DNA of 64,000 nucleotides from Aldrovandia affinis (taxonomy: Eukaryota; Chordata; Actinopteri; Notacanthiformes; Halosauridae), in NCBI GenBank assembly GCA_029706075.1, contig JAINUG010000146.1, positions 1,560,001 through 1,624,000 of the forward strand, in the 5' to 3' direction. Of this stretch, positions 47,859 to 60,359 are shown in pieces; the stretch's first letter is position 1, and every line of letters starts with the position of its first letter. The position numbers were made by a program, and so were the translations under genes. The notes below the pieces were generated by a model. It did no database searches and was not told the DNA's origin. It saw only the letters and a program-made list of their open reading frames with translations.

Positions 47859-50139
47859 GTCTCAACCTGAGGAGGTGGGGCCTAAAAGGTTCCAAAAGAG
47901 TCATCCACCACTCTTCTAAAAGGAAGGACAGAGAGGGGAGGATATAGTCATCCACAGAGCTGGAGGGGAAGATAATTTATACCTGTCTTTTTGTACTTGT
48001 AGCACAACCTTTTGTTCTTAACCGTGAATAATGATGTAGCAATCATCCTAGAGATGCAGCTAGCATTGTTTACAAGTTAGCTAGTTAGGTTGTTAATAAT
48101 CTCTAAGTGAAGACAGTGGTAAGAGAGCAAATTAACAACATTTTCAGAATGGAATCAGGAGAGTTAAAAGTTATTCAGTTCATTGGGCCAGTGCAGATAA
48201 GTTCACTACAGCATGGGGCCACCAAGTTACACGGGGTAGACAAAATAATGGAAACACCAAATGAAAAAGTACTTATATTTTGGACACAATTAAGTTCTCT
48301 CCAGATCTGCTCTTGACCAAGGACATGCTACATGTTACTGCTCAGTGCTTTACAGTGTGTGCCCATGTTCATATTAAACACAAGTTTGAGAGGTACGGCA
48401 ATGTAAAATGAGTCAATGATCACCCTATTCTGTGATATTGATAAAAATGCATTTGAGTTTCATAAATGTAGAAAGATAAGGTACCAGCAAAACTCAGTGC
48501 GTAGTTGTGAGTAAACCCTTTTTGAGATTGTGAGCTTATGATCATCTGAATTCTGTGGAGAACATCAGCTCATAACTTTGAAGTTAGCCCTGTTACAACC
48601 CTGTTACAACACAGCAAGATTTAAATAAAGTGCCTCACATAAAATGACTAAGACAAGGTTTTATTTTCTGCATTCACTAGGGCAGGGGTCACAACAAACT
48701 AACGTCTCAAGATTTAAATAAATAACAAATCATGCACTATATATTAAAATGATGATACTCATCTAACTCACGTTTGCAATAATTATCAACAAGATGAGGT
48801 TTTATCAATTTTGTTTTATTTCAAATCTATATATTTAGAACAGGCCTGCGGGTGTATCTTCAACCATCTCCGGGCCCGTTTTCATTTCTATCTTCATTTC
48901 AAATAAGCCAGGTAATATTTACAGACAAATTACTTAAAAATACTGGAAGAGATTTGAGCGCTACTTAACGTTTCACCGACTGACTCCGGAAAAAGGAAAA
49001 CATCTGTAACCTGGTCAGAGCAAAGTGAATACTACGTTAGACGATCGTTCTAAAACAATGGGTAAAGCTGCGCAGTGTATGCAGATTTACGTACCAATAG
49101 TTTTAAACATTAACATAACTTTTAAAGTAATTTCTGCAGTTTTGGGCAAATATTTGGTCGCAATTTAACGATATAGCGCTGGATTTATTCATTCATTCGA
49201 CTAATTTCTTGTATGAGTAATTCGTTGTACAACCAGACGGTTAGAAAACATTTCCTAAAATAAAGCTAGCTACATCGCTGTTTTCTCTGTTGGTTTGGCT
49301 AAAATTGAATGAGTCATTTTGAACTTAGTTACATTTTTGTGCCAACCTTATAATGTGGAAGGAAGGGGGTTTTTATTAAGGAAAACGCTTACCGTGGCTC
49401 AAAATCGTGAGGTTTGCGCTCCTTCCAATATCTATGACGCTAGTTAATGTTGCAACCCCCAGATTCAAGCGAACGAGCTTTTCATACAAGTGTGTATCAA
49501 GCGAAAACATGGAATTGACTTCCGGTGCCAAAATGGCGGATATTTTTTAAGTAAAGGAAGGAATTAGTTCTCTCTTATTTGTAATATTATTTCAATACCG
49601 GGACAGGATTAAAGGAATCAGGATATTTTGTCGCATAATCACAACAGCAGTATCAGTTGGCTCAAAAACACGACAACATGCAGCGAACCCTTATTGTGGT
49701 AGGAAAAGTTGGAAGTTACCAACCGGAAGCAGAAAAGCCTTATTGTAGCTACCTTTACAGAGCTCTGAAGGAAAACTCATAGCAGGAGCGTTGCTAGCCT
49801 AAGCACTCCCATCCATAATGAAATGGTTTTATTTTCTGTTTTATCAAAGATATCATTACGATGCAGTAGATGTAAATCTTATATAATCTACCCCCCCATG
49901 TTCAACAGAGTGCCGCCCCTGATATTCAACCATCTCCTGCCCAGCTTTATTTTGATCTCAAATAAGCCAGGTAATATTTACTACTCTCCCACAAATTACT
50001 TAAATACTGGAAGAGATTTGAGCGCTATTTAACGTTTCACCAACTACTCGGGGAAAGTAAAACATCTGGGAAAGATAATATTTATTAAAATGTCAGCAAA
50101 GCATGTCCGGAAGGACCTTTCTCACATATGACTTCCACA
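47859..50139. other. Z6 upstream and Z7 downstream flank
   Basis: Upstream region of Z6 with 5' exon and ETS/YY1 motifs at 49393-49539, then the shared 3' flank of Z7 from 49745. The stretch 48585-48870 is a disordered version of the same sequence in Z4 and Z5. No other gene. Confidence 0.6.
49391..49542 (-). promoter_or_regulatory. Z6 promoter: ETS and YY1 motifs with 5' exon donor
   Basis: ETS ACTTCCGG at 49518-49525 and CCAAAATGGCGG at 49528-49539, as in Z4. The 5' exon ends near 49393 with CCACG|GTAAGCG. Confidence 0.7.
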
Positions 50140-50363
50140 GGGCGCTCCGCTGTATGAGTCCTCTGGTGTATCTTCAGCTGGTATACATACTTGTATCACT
50201 TCTCACATTGGGAGCAGTGGTACAGGTGCTCCCCAGTATGAATATTCTGGTGTGTTTTCAGACTACTAGACACACTGAAACCTCTCGGGTGAGGAACAGT
50301 TGGTTACTCCGGATGTTGTGGAGGGAGAATCGGCAGGTCCGGGTGATCACTGCGATGCGCTGT
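50140..50363 (-). pseudogene. Orphan 3' fingers of Z7 with LINE scar
   Basis: Nearly identical to 45160-45385: terminal fingers matching Z2, then the LINE edge GAGGGAGAATCGGCAGGTCC. No open frame. Confidence 0.65.
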
Positions 50364-50408
50364 ATGAGTTCTGTGGTGTATTTTCAGATTACTCTTCCCA
50401 TAGTCAGA

Positions 50409-53193
50409 TCATTGGCACGGGCGCTTCCCCGTATGAATTCTCTGGTGTGATTTTAGACTAATAGCGTGTTTGAAACTCTTCTCACACTGGGAGCATTGGT
50501 ACGGACGCTCCCCTGTATGAGTCCTCTGGTGTGTTTTCAGATTACTGGACTGTTTGAAACTCTTCCCACAGTCAAAGCAGTGGTACGGACGCTCCTCTGT
50601 ATGAGTCCTCTGGTGTGTTTTCAGATTACTGGACTGTTTGAAACTCTTCCCACAGTCAAAGCAGTGGCAGTGAGTTCTCTGGTGTCTTTTCAGATGTCCA
50701 GATTGACTGAAACTCATGTCCAGTGGGAACAGTGGAATGAGTTCTCCCTGTATGAGTTCTCTGGTGTCTTTTCAGACTACTAGACACACTGAAACTTTTC
50801 CCACACTGGACGCAGTGGTACGGGCACTCCGCTGTATGTGTTCGCTGGTGTATTGTCAGCTGTGTGACATGTCTGTATCGCTTCCCACACTGGGAGCAGT
50901 GGTATGTGTGCTCCCCTGTATGGCATCTTTGGTGTTTCGTCAGTTGTGACAGATGTCTATATTGCTTTCCACACTGGGAGCATGTGTGGGACCCATTAGT
51001 ATCTGTGTTGGACTGTGTCAGGGTGGAGATTGTCTTTGGGGGTGTGGGGTGCTGATGTACGCTGCTGGGAGGCGGTGGGTTCTCTGCTCTGCTTCCTCCA
51101 GACCTCAAGATCATGCTGTGCTCGTTTGGAGGAACCCCCTCAATGTGCTGGTGAAGCTTCACTTCTTCCGCATGAAGGAATGAGCACTGGGAGGAGGCAA
51201 AGACCTGAGACAATGCCCGACCAGTCTTACCTGAGAAGAGAGTAGGTCATGTGAGACTAATATAAATATGGATGCATGCGGACACAAACAAAACTGAGAA
51301 AAACACAGAATATGTTTACAGATAACTTCAAATAAAAGTCAAAAAGTAATTACAGGGTAGTGTATCGGCGTCAATGCATTAGCCTGTTCATCATGGAACA
51401 GTCTCTCGAACAATTTACACTGCAGATGGGGATTGTCGATGCAATATGGATGTGTAGGGCCCTATGATTTCCGCGATGCGCAAAACGCAGACGGAATCAC
51501 GGAATCCAGAGATAAAAATGGAATTCACTGTTAAATGCGGAATTGCACAGAATTTGAATGATTTTGGTTAAAGTGCATCAAAAGGCTGCTTCAATTATTG
51601 GAAATATCAGGAATCTGATTCAGTTTAATTGCCAAATAAATTAAGAACATTGAAATGCATTTCCCCCTGTTTTGGAGTGGTATGTTTGGGCAGCGAGGCT
51701 GTGTGTGTGTACACGTTCGTGTCTGTGTTAGTGGGGAAAAAAACGTGCGGGTTGTTCAATGGAGGACAAGCATATCGAAGAGGCCATCTGAGACGACTAA
51801 ATCCGGTAAAAACTCAGAAACATAGCACAAACTGCAAAGTTCAGGGCAGAGCAGTAGGCTTTCCCAATGATTTCTATGAAGAGGGACAGCAACTGTTCTG
51901 CAAGTTCTGTCAACACACCACTGACTGGACTCTAAAAAATATGTGCGATGACCATGTAAAATCGAAAACCCATCTTCGAAACAAGAATAAGCTACGTGCT
52001 GCGAGTTTACCCCTCGAAACTACAATACAAAGTCCATCAAAATCATAGGATGCAAGGCATGAGTTTGTTGAGGACCTTGTGGCTGTGTGCACGGATTCTG
52101 AAATACCACTCGAGAAAATGAAAAAACTCTGTCCGTTCCTAGTTAAACATTGTAAACAGGGAGGAGCGTTGCCAGAGAAAGAAAGCAGCCTTCACCAGAC
52201 TCATTTGCCACGGGTGTTTGAACAGGCAGTCCTCTACAAGATCCGCGGGAAGAAAATGTCTGTTGTGGTTGATAGCGTTTGACATCTGCGATTGCAGTGC
52301 TCTCAACATTGTGATAGGTGAGTGAGTCATAAAACATGAAAATAATTAGGTGCTGCTATGTTCACAATTTAATTTGTAAATTGTATTGATATTGCTCATT
52401 CATAATAAGTCATATAATCTAGAACTAATGAAAGTTGAGTATTAAGTATTAAAATGTTTTTATTTTACATTACAAAACTATTAACCCTGATATTTTTTTA
52501 ATAGCCTACATACATTATTAAAAGATTAAAAAAACATATTCCGGGAAAAATAAAATGGAAAACACGAAATATGGGGGAAACTGAATTTGGGATTTCATAG
52601 GGCCCTAGATATGGTTTATTTCAATTGACTTCCATTTGATTTCAGCTGCAGCCTAAAGCTTGAGAGCCTGAAATCTGTAACCAGAAGCCTTGGAGAGCTG
52701 GCATTGTCAAATGAAATGAATACTCTCAGGGTGAAAAGGGAAATGTTAAAGTTTCATTTTGGAGTGAACTACCATAAGTTCTAACTGGCTGTTTAATATA
52801 GAAAGGAAGACAGGAAGTGACCCGAGATGACAGACCCTCCCTTTCCTGTTTACCTGAGTCGGACTGTTCTCCATTCTTCATCCCTCTGTCCATTTGGGCA
52901 TTTTGATCAGGTTCATCCTTCACCCTTTCATCTCCGCTCTCTTTTTCCTGCTTCAGCCAGAGTTCAATTACCCCTCCATCATTCACTCCATCCTCATTCT
53001 TCATCTCCTTAAATGGTCTCTCCCAGCCTTCATACTCCTCCTCCTTTATGTTGGACAGGAAGTCGTTTTCCTTCCCGTCCATCCCATGTCCTGTCCTCCG
53101 CTCTTTCTCCTCCTCCAGGTTTTCAGTTTTCAGACTTGACCCGAGGTCAAAATCTGTGTAATCTACGCCGTCAATCACAGGTTCTGTCTTCAT
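50409..53193 (-). pseudogene. Z7, frame-broken C2H2 zinc-finger gene
   Basis: Exon A is 52854-53193 (MKTEP start, [13 protein letters not shown] variant, normal donor). Exon B starts at 51230; the linker and fingers RHLSQ, RHVTQ and SVSSS are in frame to about 50760. Frame is lost there (CTCCCTGTATG, one C short, and a shortened SQSGH finger at 50700-50740). The last three fingers (KQSSN, KQSSN, KHAIS) are open to 50409, ending HTGKRPCQ and stop. The fullest hAT-like insert of the cluster lies in the intron. Confidence 0.75.
51455..52607 (+). mobile_element. hAT-like element in the Z7 intron with CGGBP1-like coding remnant
   Basis: Ends TAGGGCCCTATGATTTCC and GGGATTTCATAGGGCCCTA bound 1,153 bp, about 390 bp longer than the Z4/Z5 copies. 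The plus strand encodes a BED-type finger (FCKFCQHTTDWTLKNMCDDH, then VKSKTH) and, after a break, AVCTDSEIPLEKMKKLCPFL and a RGKKMSVVVDSV stretch. CGGBP1 has the same order of motifs and is regarded as derived from a hAT transposase N-terminus. Frame breaks and stops make it non-coding here. Confidence 0.75.
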
Positions 53194-54688
53194 GTCTAAA
53201 CCTGAGGAGGTGGGGCCTAAAAGGTTCCAGTAGAGGTTCGGTATGTCAGAGTCATCCACCACTCTTCTAAAAGGAAGGACAGAGAGGGGAGGATATAGTC
53301 ATCCACAGAGCTGGAGGGGAAGATAATTTATACACGTCTTTTTGTACTTGTAGTACAACCTTTTGTTCTTAACCGTGAATAATGATGTAGCATTATTAGA
53401 TCCTACAGATGCAGCTAGCATTGTTTAGAAATTAGCTAGTTAGGTTGTTAGCTATCTCCTGTGTGAAAACAGCCAGTGAAGTGAGAGGATTAACAACATT
53501 TTCAGAATGGAATCGGGCCCCGAGTCAAAAGTTATTCAGTTAATTTGGACCAGTGCAGATCAGTTTACAGTTTGGACACAATTCAGTTCTCTCCAGATCT
53601 CTTGACCAAGGACATGCTACATGTTACTGCTCAGTGCTTTAGAGTGTGTGCCCATGTTCATATTAAACACAAGTTTGAGAGGTACGGCAATGTAAAATGA
53701 GTCAATGATCACACTATTCTGTGATATTGATAAAAATGCATTTGACTTTCATAAATGTAGGAACATGCGGTACCAGCAAAACTCAGCGTAGTTGTGAGTA
53801 AACCCTTTCTGAGACTGTGAGCTCATGATAATCTGAATTCTGTGGAGAACATCAGCTCGTAACTTTGAAGTTAGCCCTGTTACAACACAGCAGTGCCCGA
53901 CTCTGCATTCGGCACAACAAACTAACGTCTCAAGATTTAAATAAATGTCATCATGCACTCACATAAAATGATGTGCTAACTTTTGCCCATAAGATGAGGT
54001 TTTATTTTGTTTTACCAAAGATATCACTAGGGTGGTGTATCTTCAACCATCTCCCGCCCATTTTCATTTCTATCTCAAATAAGCCAGGTAATATTTACAG
54101 ACAAATTACTTAAATACTGGAAGAGATTTGAGCGCTATTTAACGTTTCACCGACTGACTCCGGAAAAAGGAAAACATCTGTTACCTGGTCAGAGCAAAGT
54201 GAATACAGTACTACGTTAGACGATCGTTCTAAAACAATGGGTAAAGCTACGCAGTGTATGGAGATTTACATACCAATTGTTTTGCACCATACCACAACTT
54301 TTAAAGTAATTTCTGCAGTTTTTAGCAAATATTTCGTCATAATTTAACGTTAAAGCACTAGATTTATTAATTGATTCGTCTAATTTCTTGTATAAGTTAT
54401 TCGTTGTATGTACAACCAGACGGTTAGAAAACATTTCCTAAAATATAGCTAGCTACATCGCTGTTTTCTCTGTTGGTTTTGCTCAATTTTAATGAGTAGG
54501 TTTGTACTTAGTTAAATTTTTGTTGCAAGGGTATAATGTGGAAGGAATATATATATACAACATTTTCAGAATTAAATCAAGCCCCGATTCAAAGTTATTC
54601 AGTTCAATTTTAAAAGACAAAGGGAGAATAATGGAACTTTCTGCAGTTTTTAGCGAATATTTGGTCGTAATTTAACATTATAGCACTT

Positions 54689-54968
54689 CAGGGGTCGGCA
54701 ACCTGCGGCTCCGGAGCCGCATGCGGCTCTTTCACCCTTATGCTGCGGCTCCGCTTGGCTTGGGAAAATAAATTATAAGTATCCAATTGAAGTGTATTTT
54801 ATTTGTAGTTCTAAATTTCCTCGCGCACGAAAATCCGAGGGGCGCAAGTATTTTTTCGCATTGCACCCCCCCCCCCCCACGCTACGCCACTGGCGGCTCC
54901 CAGTGTTTACTTTTCCGTGGAAACCGGGTCCAAATGGCTCTTTGAGTGTTACAGGTTGCCGACCCCTG
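54689..54968. mobile_element. hAT-type MITE
   Basis: Terminal inverted repeats CAGGGGTCGGCAACCTGCGG and AGGTTGCCGACCCCTG bound 280 bp with no coding capacity. This is a well-known hAT terminus. A clean 8-bp target duplication was not found, although CACT occurs at both sides. Confidence 0.8.
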
Positions 54969-55705
54969 CACTAGATGTAGCTATCCATTCCTCCAATTTC
55001 TTGTGTAAGGAATTCGTTGTACAAACAGATGGTTAGGAAACATTAACTAAACTTTTAGTGGCACTTCAGCTTTGAAGGAACCCTTTTGCATTGTAGCTGA
55101 CACGTATCCGAAATGTTCTTACCTCATCTGTTTGACTGAGCTTTTAAGTAGCATCCGTTGACATTGTTACTTACAACATCCAATAGGCTACACAGCAGAC
55201 GAAGGCATTTTTCTTTAGTTGAGTTGGTTTATTAGCAAAGTAAAATGAGCAGAATAACAAAGAAATAAAAATACGTCAGTAATACTAACTTGTTCTTTTC
55301 TTTTACTTCTGCCTTTACATTTACGCTTTATATTTATGCTTACGGTCAAAAACTGTAGTGCTCCTAAAGTTTGCACGTTCTACTTCCTCACCACATTGAA
55401 TGAAATGCGTCACTATAAATAATAGTGCATTATGGGCGATACCTGGCTTAAAGGACCACCTGCAGCAATAGCCTACAACTTAAAGCCATATTCCACATTT
55501 CAAAAATTTAAATAAATGTACTTAACTATGAACTTATTTCATAAAACATACATTTATACCCTTTTAAACAAAACGTGCTTTTGGCTCCTACAAAAATATA
55601 GCTACCTACGTTGCTGTTTTCTGTTGGTTTTGCTAAATTTGAATGAGTAGTTTTGTACTTAGTTACATTTTTACAGCAACCTTATAATGTGGAAGAAAAA
55701 CGCTT

Positions 55706-55800
55706 ACCTTACCTTACCCCCAACTTCACACTGAACGAGCTCTCCATACAAGAAATGTAGCGAAAATTTGGAATCAACTTCCGATGATAAAAATGGCAGA
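55706..55800 (-). promoter_or_regulatory. Z7 promoter, decayed motifs
   Basis: The 5' exon donor near 55708 (AAG|GTAAGCG) is kept. The ETS site is changed to ACTTCCGA (55777-55784) and the YY1 site to AAAATGGCAG, so activity may be reduced. Confidence 0.45.
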
Positions 55801-56267
55801 CATTTTCAAAGTAAAGGCAGAAATTAGTTATGTTCTTATTTGTATTATTTCACAACTACTCCAAAACTAAGGGAATCTGGGCATTTATCGCATAATCACA
55901 ACAGCAGTATCAGTTGGCACCAGAGTTATAATCTCTAAAACACGACAACAGCGAATCTTTATTTTGGTAGGAAAAGTTCAAAGTTACAAACCGGAAACCG
56001 AAAACCATATTGTTGCTCGTTTCACAGAGTCCTGAAGGAAAGCTCATAGCTGGTTCGTTGCTAGACTAAGCACTATTGGGACCCGGGGCCATAGCACTCC
56101 CACCCTAAACATTACAGTTAAATGTTTGCTGGTCCTACGCTCACACCCAAGTTCAACAGTGACAATAAGCTTAAGAGTAATGGTGATTAACACAGACACA
56201 CAGTCAAATTTGTGATAATCTTATTGAGAATCAATGGGTAATTCCATATCAACTCACTGGGGCTGGA

Positions 56268-56398
56268 GGGGCCTCAGATAGCGCAACGGTCTAAGCATTC
56301 ACTTGCGAATGCAAGTTGCCTATTAAAGCCTCGGTTCAAAACCCAACTGTGCCAGACTGGCCCTAGCCGAGACCCCCGATCGGGGCGGTGATTGGCTA
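56268..56398 (+). repeat. tRNA-like SINE head, 3' part missing
   Basis: GGGGCCTCAGATAGCGCAAC (A-box region) and GGTTCAAAACCC (B-box region) are followed by the GATCGGGGCGGTGATTGGCT body, which stops at 56398 where zinc-finger flank resumes. Confidence 0.75.
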
Positions 56399-56456
56399 TG
56401 CGATGCGCTGTATGAGTTATCTGGTGTATTTTCAGATGACTCTTCCCATAGTCAGA

Positions 56457-58442
56457 TCATTGGCACCGCCGCTCCGCCGTATGAATTCTCTGGTGCGATT
56501 TCAGACTACCTGAATGTTTGAAACTCTTCTCACACTGGGAGCAGTGATATGGGCGCTCCCCTGTATGAGTTTTCTGGTGTGATTTCAGACTACCAGAGTC
56601 TTTGAAACTCTTCTCACACTGGGAGCAGTGATATGGGCGCTCCCCTGTATGAGTTTTCTGGTGTGATTTCAGATTACCAGAGTCTTTGAAACTCTTCTCA
56701 CACTGGGAGCAGTGATACGGGCGCTCCCCCGTATGAATTCTCTGGTGTGATTTCAGACTACCGGAGTCTTTGAAACTCTTCCCACACTGGGAGCAGTGAT
56801 ACGGGCGCTCCCCTGTATGAGTTTTCTGGTGTGATTTCAGACTACCAGAGTCTTTGAAACTCTTCCCACACTGGGAGCAGTGGTACGGACGCTCCCCTGT
56901 ATGCGTTTGTTTGTGTACCCTCAGAGCACTTGATACAGTAAAACCCTTCCCACACAGGGAGCAGTTATACGGGCGCTCCCCCGTGTGAATTCTCTGGTGT
57001 GATTTCAGACTACCGGAGTGTTTGAAACTCTTCTCACACTGGGAGCAGTGATACGGGCGCTCCCCTGTATGAATTCTCTGGTGTGATTTCAGACTACCGG
57101 AGTCTTTGAAACTCTTTTCACACTGGGAGCAGTGATACGGGCGCTCCCCTGTATGAGTTTTCTGGTGTGATTTCAGATTACCAGAGTCTTTGAAACTCTT
57201 CCCACACTGGGAGCAGTGGTACGGGTGCTCCCCTGTATGCATATATTTGTGTACCCTCAGAGAACTTGATACAGTAAAACCCTTCCCACACAGGGAGCAG
57301 TTATACGGGCGCTCCCCCGTATGAATTCTCTGGTGTGATTTCAAACTACCTGAGTATTTGAAACTCTTCTCACACTGGGAGCAGTGATACGGGCGCTCCC
57401 CCGTATGAATTCTCTGGTGTGATTTCAGACTACCAGCATGTTTGAAACTCTTCTCACACTGGGAGCAGTGATACGGGCGCTCCCCCGTATGAGTTTTCTG
57501 GTGTGATTTGAGACTACCCGATTCACAAAAACTCTTTCCACAGTCAGTGCAGTGGTACGGGCGCTCCCCTGTATGAATTCTCTGGTGTATTGTCAGCAGT
57601 TTACCATGTCTGTATCGCTTCCCACACTGGGAGCATTGGTACGGATGATCCGCAGTATGGCATCTTTGGTGTTTCGTCAGTTGTGACAGATGTCTATATT
57701 GCTTTCCACACTGGGAGCATGTGTGGGACCCATGAGTGTCTGTGTTGGACTGTGTCAGGGTGGAGATTGTCTTTGGGGGAGATGGGAGCCGATGTACGCT
57801 GCTGGGAGGTGGTGGGTTCTCTGCACTGCTTCCTCCAGACCTCAAGATCCTGCTGTGCTCGTTTGGAGGAACCCCCTCAATGTGCTGGTGAAGCTTCACT
57901 TCTTCTGCATGAAGGAATGAGCACTGGGAGGAGGCAAAGACCTGAGACAATGCCTCACCAGTCTTACCTGAGAAGAGAGTAGGTCATGTGAGACAAATAT
58001 AAATGTAAGACATATGGATGTATGTGGACACGAACACAACTGAGAAAAACATAGAATATGTTTACAGAAGTCTTCAAATAAATGTCAGAAAGTAATTACA
58101 GGGTAGTATATCGGAATCAGATTGGCCTCCATTCTTCATCCCTCTGTCCATTTGGCCATTTTGATCAGGTTCATCCTTCACTCTTTCATCTCTGCTTTCT
58201 TTTTCCTGCTTCAGCCAGAGTTCCATTACCCCTTCATCTTTCACTCCATCCTCACTCTTCATCTCCTCCCAGCCTTCATCCTCCTCCTCCACCTTTATGT
58301 TGGACAGAATATCCATTTCTTCCCCGTCCATCCCATGTCCTGTCTTCCACTCTTTCTCCTCCTCCAGATCTTCAGTTTTCAGACTTGACCTGAGCTCCAA
58401 ATCTGTGTAATCTACACCATCAATCACAGGTTCTGTCTTCAT
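56457..58442 (-). CDS. Z8, C2H2 zinc-finger protein, 15 homogenised fingers
   Basis: Predicted nuclear DNA-binding protein. Exon B 56457-57967 holds the linker and 15 fingers from [11 protein letters not shown], ending HTAERRCQ and stop. Exon A starts at 58442 (MKTEP). As in Z2 the normal donor has been deleted; the weak donor CCCT|GTAATT at 58100/58099 would give a 132-bp intron, keep phase and yield 617 codons. Without it, exon A ends in a stop at 58074. Fingers are unusually alike: [10 protein letters not shown] or FKDSGNLKSH in seven, FKHSGS/FKHAGS/FKYSGS in four, and two TVSSxLRVH fingers, consistent with recent duplication or conversion inside the exon. No frameshift seen. Confidence 0.8.
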
Positions 58443-59478
58443 GTCTAAACCTGAGGAAGTGGGGCCTAAAAGAGTCATCCACCGCTCTTCTAAGAGGAAG
58501 GACAGAGAGGGGAGGATATAGTCATCCACAAAGCTGGAGGGGAAAATAATTCATACACATATTTTTGTACCCATAGCACAACCTTTTGTTCTTAACCCTG
58601 AATAATAATGTAGCAATAATCCTACAGATGCAGCTAGCATTGTTTAGAAATTAGCTAGCTAGGTCATTAGCCATCTCCTGTGTGAAAACAGCCGGTGAAG
58701 TGAGAGGATTAACAACATTTTCAGAATGGAATCGGGCCCTGAGTCAAAAGTTATTCAGTTAATTTGGACCAGTGCAGATCAGTTTACTCGAGCGTTGGTG
58801 CACAAACTTGAGCATTGGGCCACCACCCTACACAGGGTGTAGACAAAATAATGGAAACACCAAATGAAAAAGTACTCATATTTTGGACGCAATCAAGTTC
58901 TCTCCAGATCTGCTCTTGACCAAGGACGTGTTACATGTTACTGCTCAGTGATTTACAGTGTGTGCCCATGTTCATATTAAACACAAGTTTGAGAGGTACA
59001 GTAATGTAAAATGAGTCAATGATCACCCTATTCTGTGATATAAAAATGCATTCCAGTCTCTACATGCTTCTGCGTAAGCAACGGTACTGCAACACGACAT
59101 TCCTCTGCAACATGTTGCAGAGCACTTGGCAATACATACTGCACACCTACACAACATGGTGTCCTTACAATTCCTGAAGCTGGTTCATTTTATACCGTGT
59201 TGAACAAATTATGCTAGCTATCTATATCGTTAGCTACTGTTAGCGAGCTTTATTTGGCCGTGATACCAGGTTGTTAGCTAGCTAGCTAGCTAGATATCGA
59301 TAGTTTTGCTTAGCTAACGTTGACAGATACAGCTGCCAACAACGATTTCTATCACTGTATTACTTCACTTATCTCTTGTGTGAACTATGATTGTTCTTAC
59401 CATGTTCTTACGAGCATAATTGGAACAGATGCATGATACCAGGTTGCTAGCTAGCTAGATATCGATAGTTTTGCTTAG
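58443..59478. other. Z8 upstream flank and right edge of the array
   Basis: Z8 upstream sequence, similar to that of the other units, stops near 59045. No copy of the 5' exon or ETS/YY1 motif follows in the window. 59200-59475 contains two near-copies of a segment with GCTAGCTAGCTAGATATCGA and TAGTTTTGCTTAGCTAAC; the LTR element sits in the second. Confidence 0.6.
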
Positions 59479-59483
59479 CTAAC

Positions 59484-60359
59484 AGAATGTGAGTTGTGAT
59501 TGTGATTGGGTGATTGCCTCACGAGTCCCACCTGAGCCAGGCAGAAACTAAGCCTATTTAGAGCAGGTGGGGCAGTGGGGAATCAGTCAGTCTTGTCTTG
59601 ATGTGTGTGTGTGAGTGCGCGTGCACGTTTTATGTGGAATGTTTGATGTTGGATGTTTAATGTTTAATGTTGTGAGTTTTGTGTGCGTTTTTCGAAGGTG
59701 ACTGAGTAGAGTGCTTCCTGTGTGAGTGAGGAAGAGGGAGAGGGGGTGCGCTTTAGGTGTCCGCCTCTCTCTCCCTCGGTGATTATGGAGGGAGTGCGGG
59801 GAGGGTGCCCTGGAAGAGGGTCCGCCTCTCGCTTTCGGTTTTAGTGGAAAAGAGCTCGCACTCGACAGTGGAGAGTGTTCGAGCAAGCCCAAGAACTCAC
59901 CAGAAGAGTGAAGTATCTTGGAGAGCCGATTGCCAGCACTCTCACATCCTGGGAGTGGCGGGTGTCTCCGGAATGAATGCGTAAGAGAACTCGAACTGGA
60001 AAAGTTCGAGTGTCTCAGTATGAATGGGTGGGAAGCACTTGAAAGGTCACTGGATATGTGCCTGAGGAGGTTCAGGGAACTCTGGAGGAAGAGCGCGGTG
60101 TCGTAAGTTTAGTTATTCTAACTTGTTATTTCATTTGTTGTTTTTACCCAGCTTGGCGAGTAGGGTGAAGATTTTTGTGTGTCTGTGTTTGTGTTGGTCT
60201 TTGTTATATGTTAACCTGCTACTCCCACTGTCTCTCTCCCATGTCTGGGGGAGAGACAGAAGACAAATCAATAAAAAATCGGTCCGTGAGCCGACAAACT
60301 CCACTCCGTGTCTCCTGGCTGTTCTGTTCCATTCAGGGTTTGTCACGCGGCGTGTGACA
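59484..60359 (+). repeat. LTR 1 of the tandem LTR element
   Basis: 876 bp beginning AGAATGTGAGTTGTGATTG and ending GCGGCGTGTGACA. It differs from LTR2 and LTR3 by many one-base indels. The usual CCCGTAAGT is shortened to TCGTAAGT. Confidence 0.8.

Larger units (their letters stand above)
53194..56456. other. Z7 upstream and Z8 downstream flank
   Basis: Z7 upstream sequence to about 54540 (matching 17460-19000), then a diverged copy around a hAT MITE (54689-54968), a stretch of unidentified DNA (55050-55560), the Z7 5' exon/promoter (55708-55800) and a truncated SINE head (56268-56398). Confidence 0.6.

Noticed and set aside
59716..60110. Protein-coding ORFs in LTR1 and LTR2
   Set aside because: Frames are broken by several small indels; only LTR3 keeps one, and its function is unknown.
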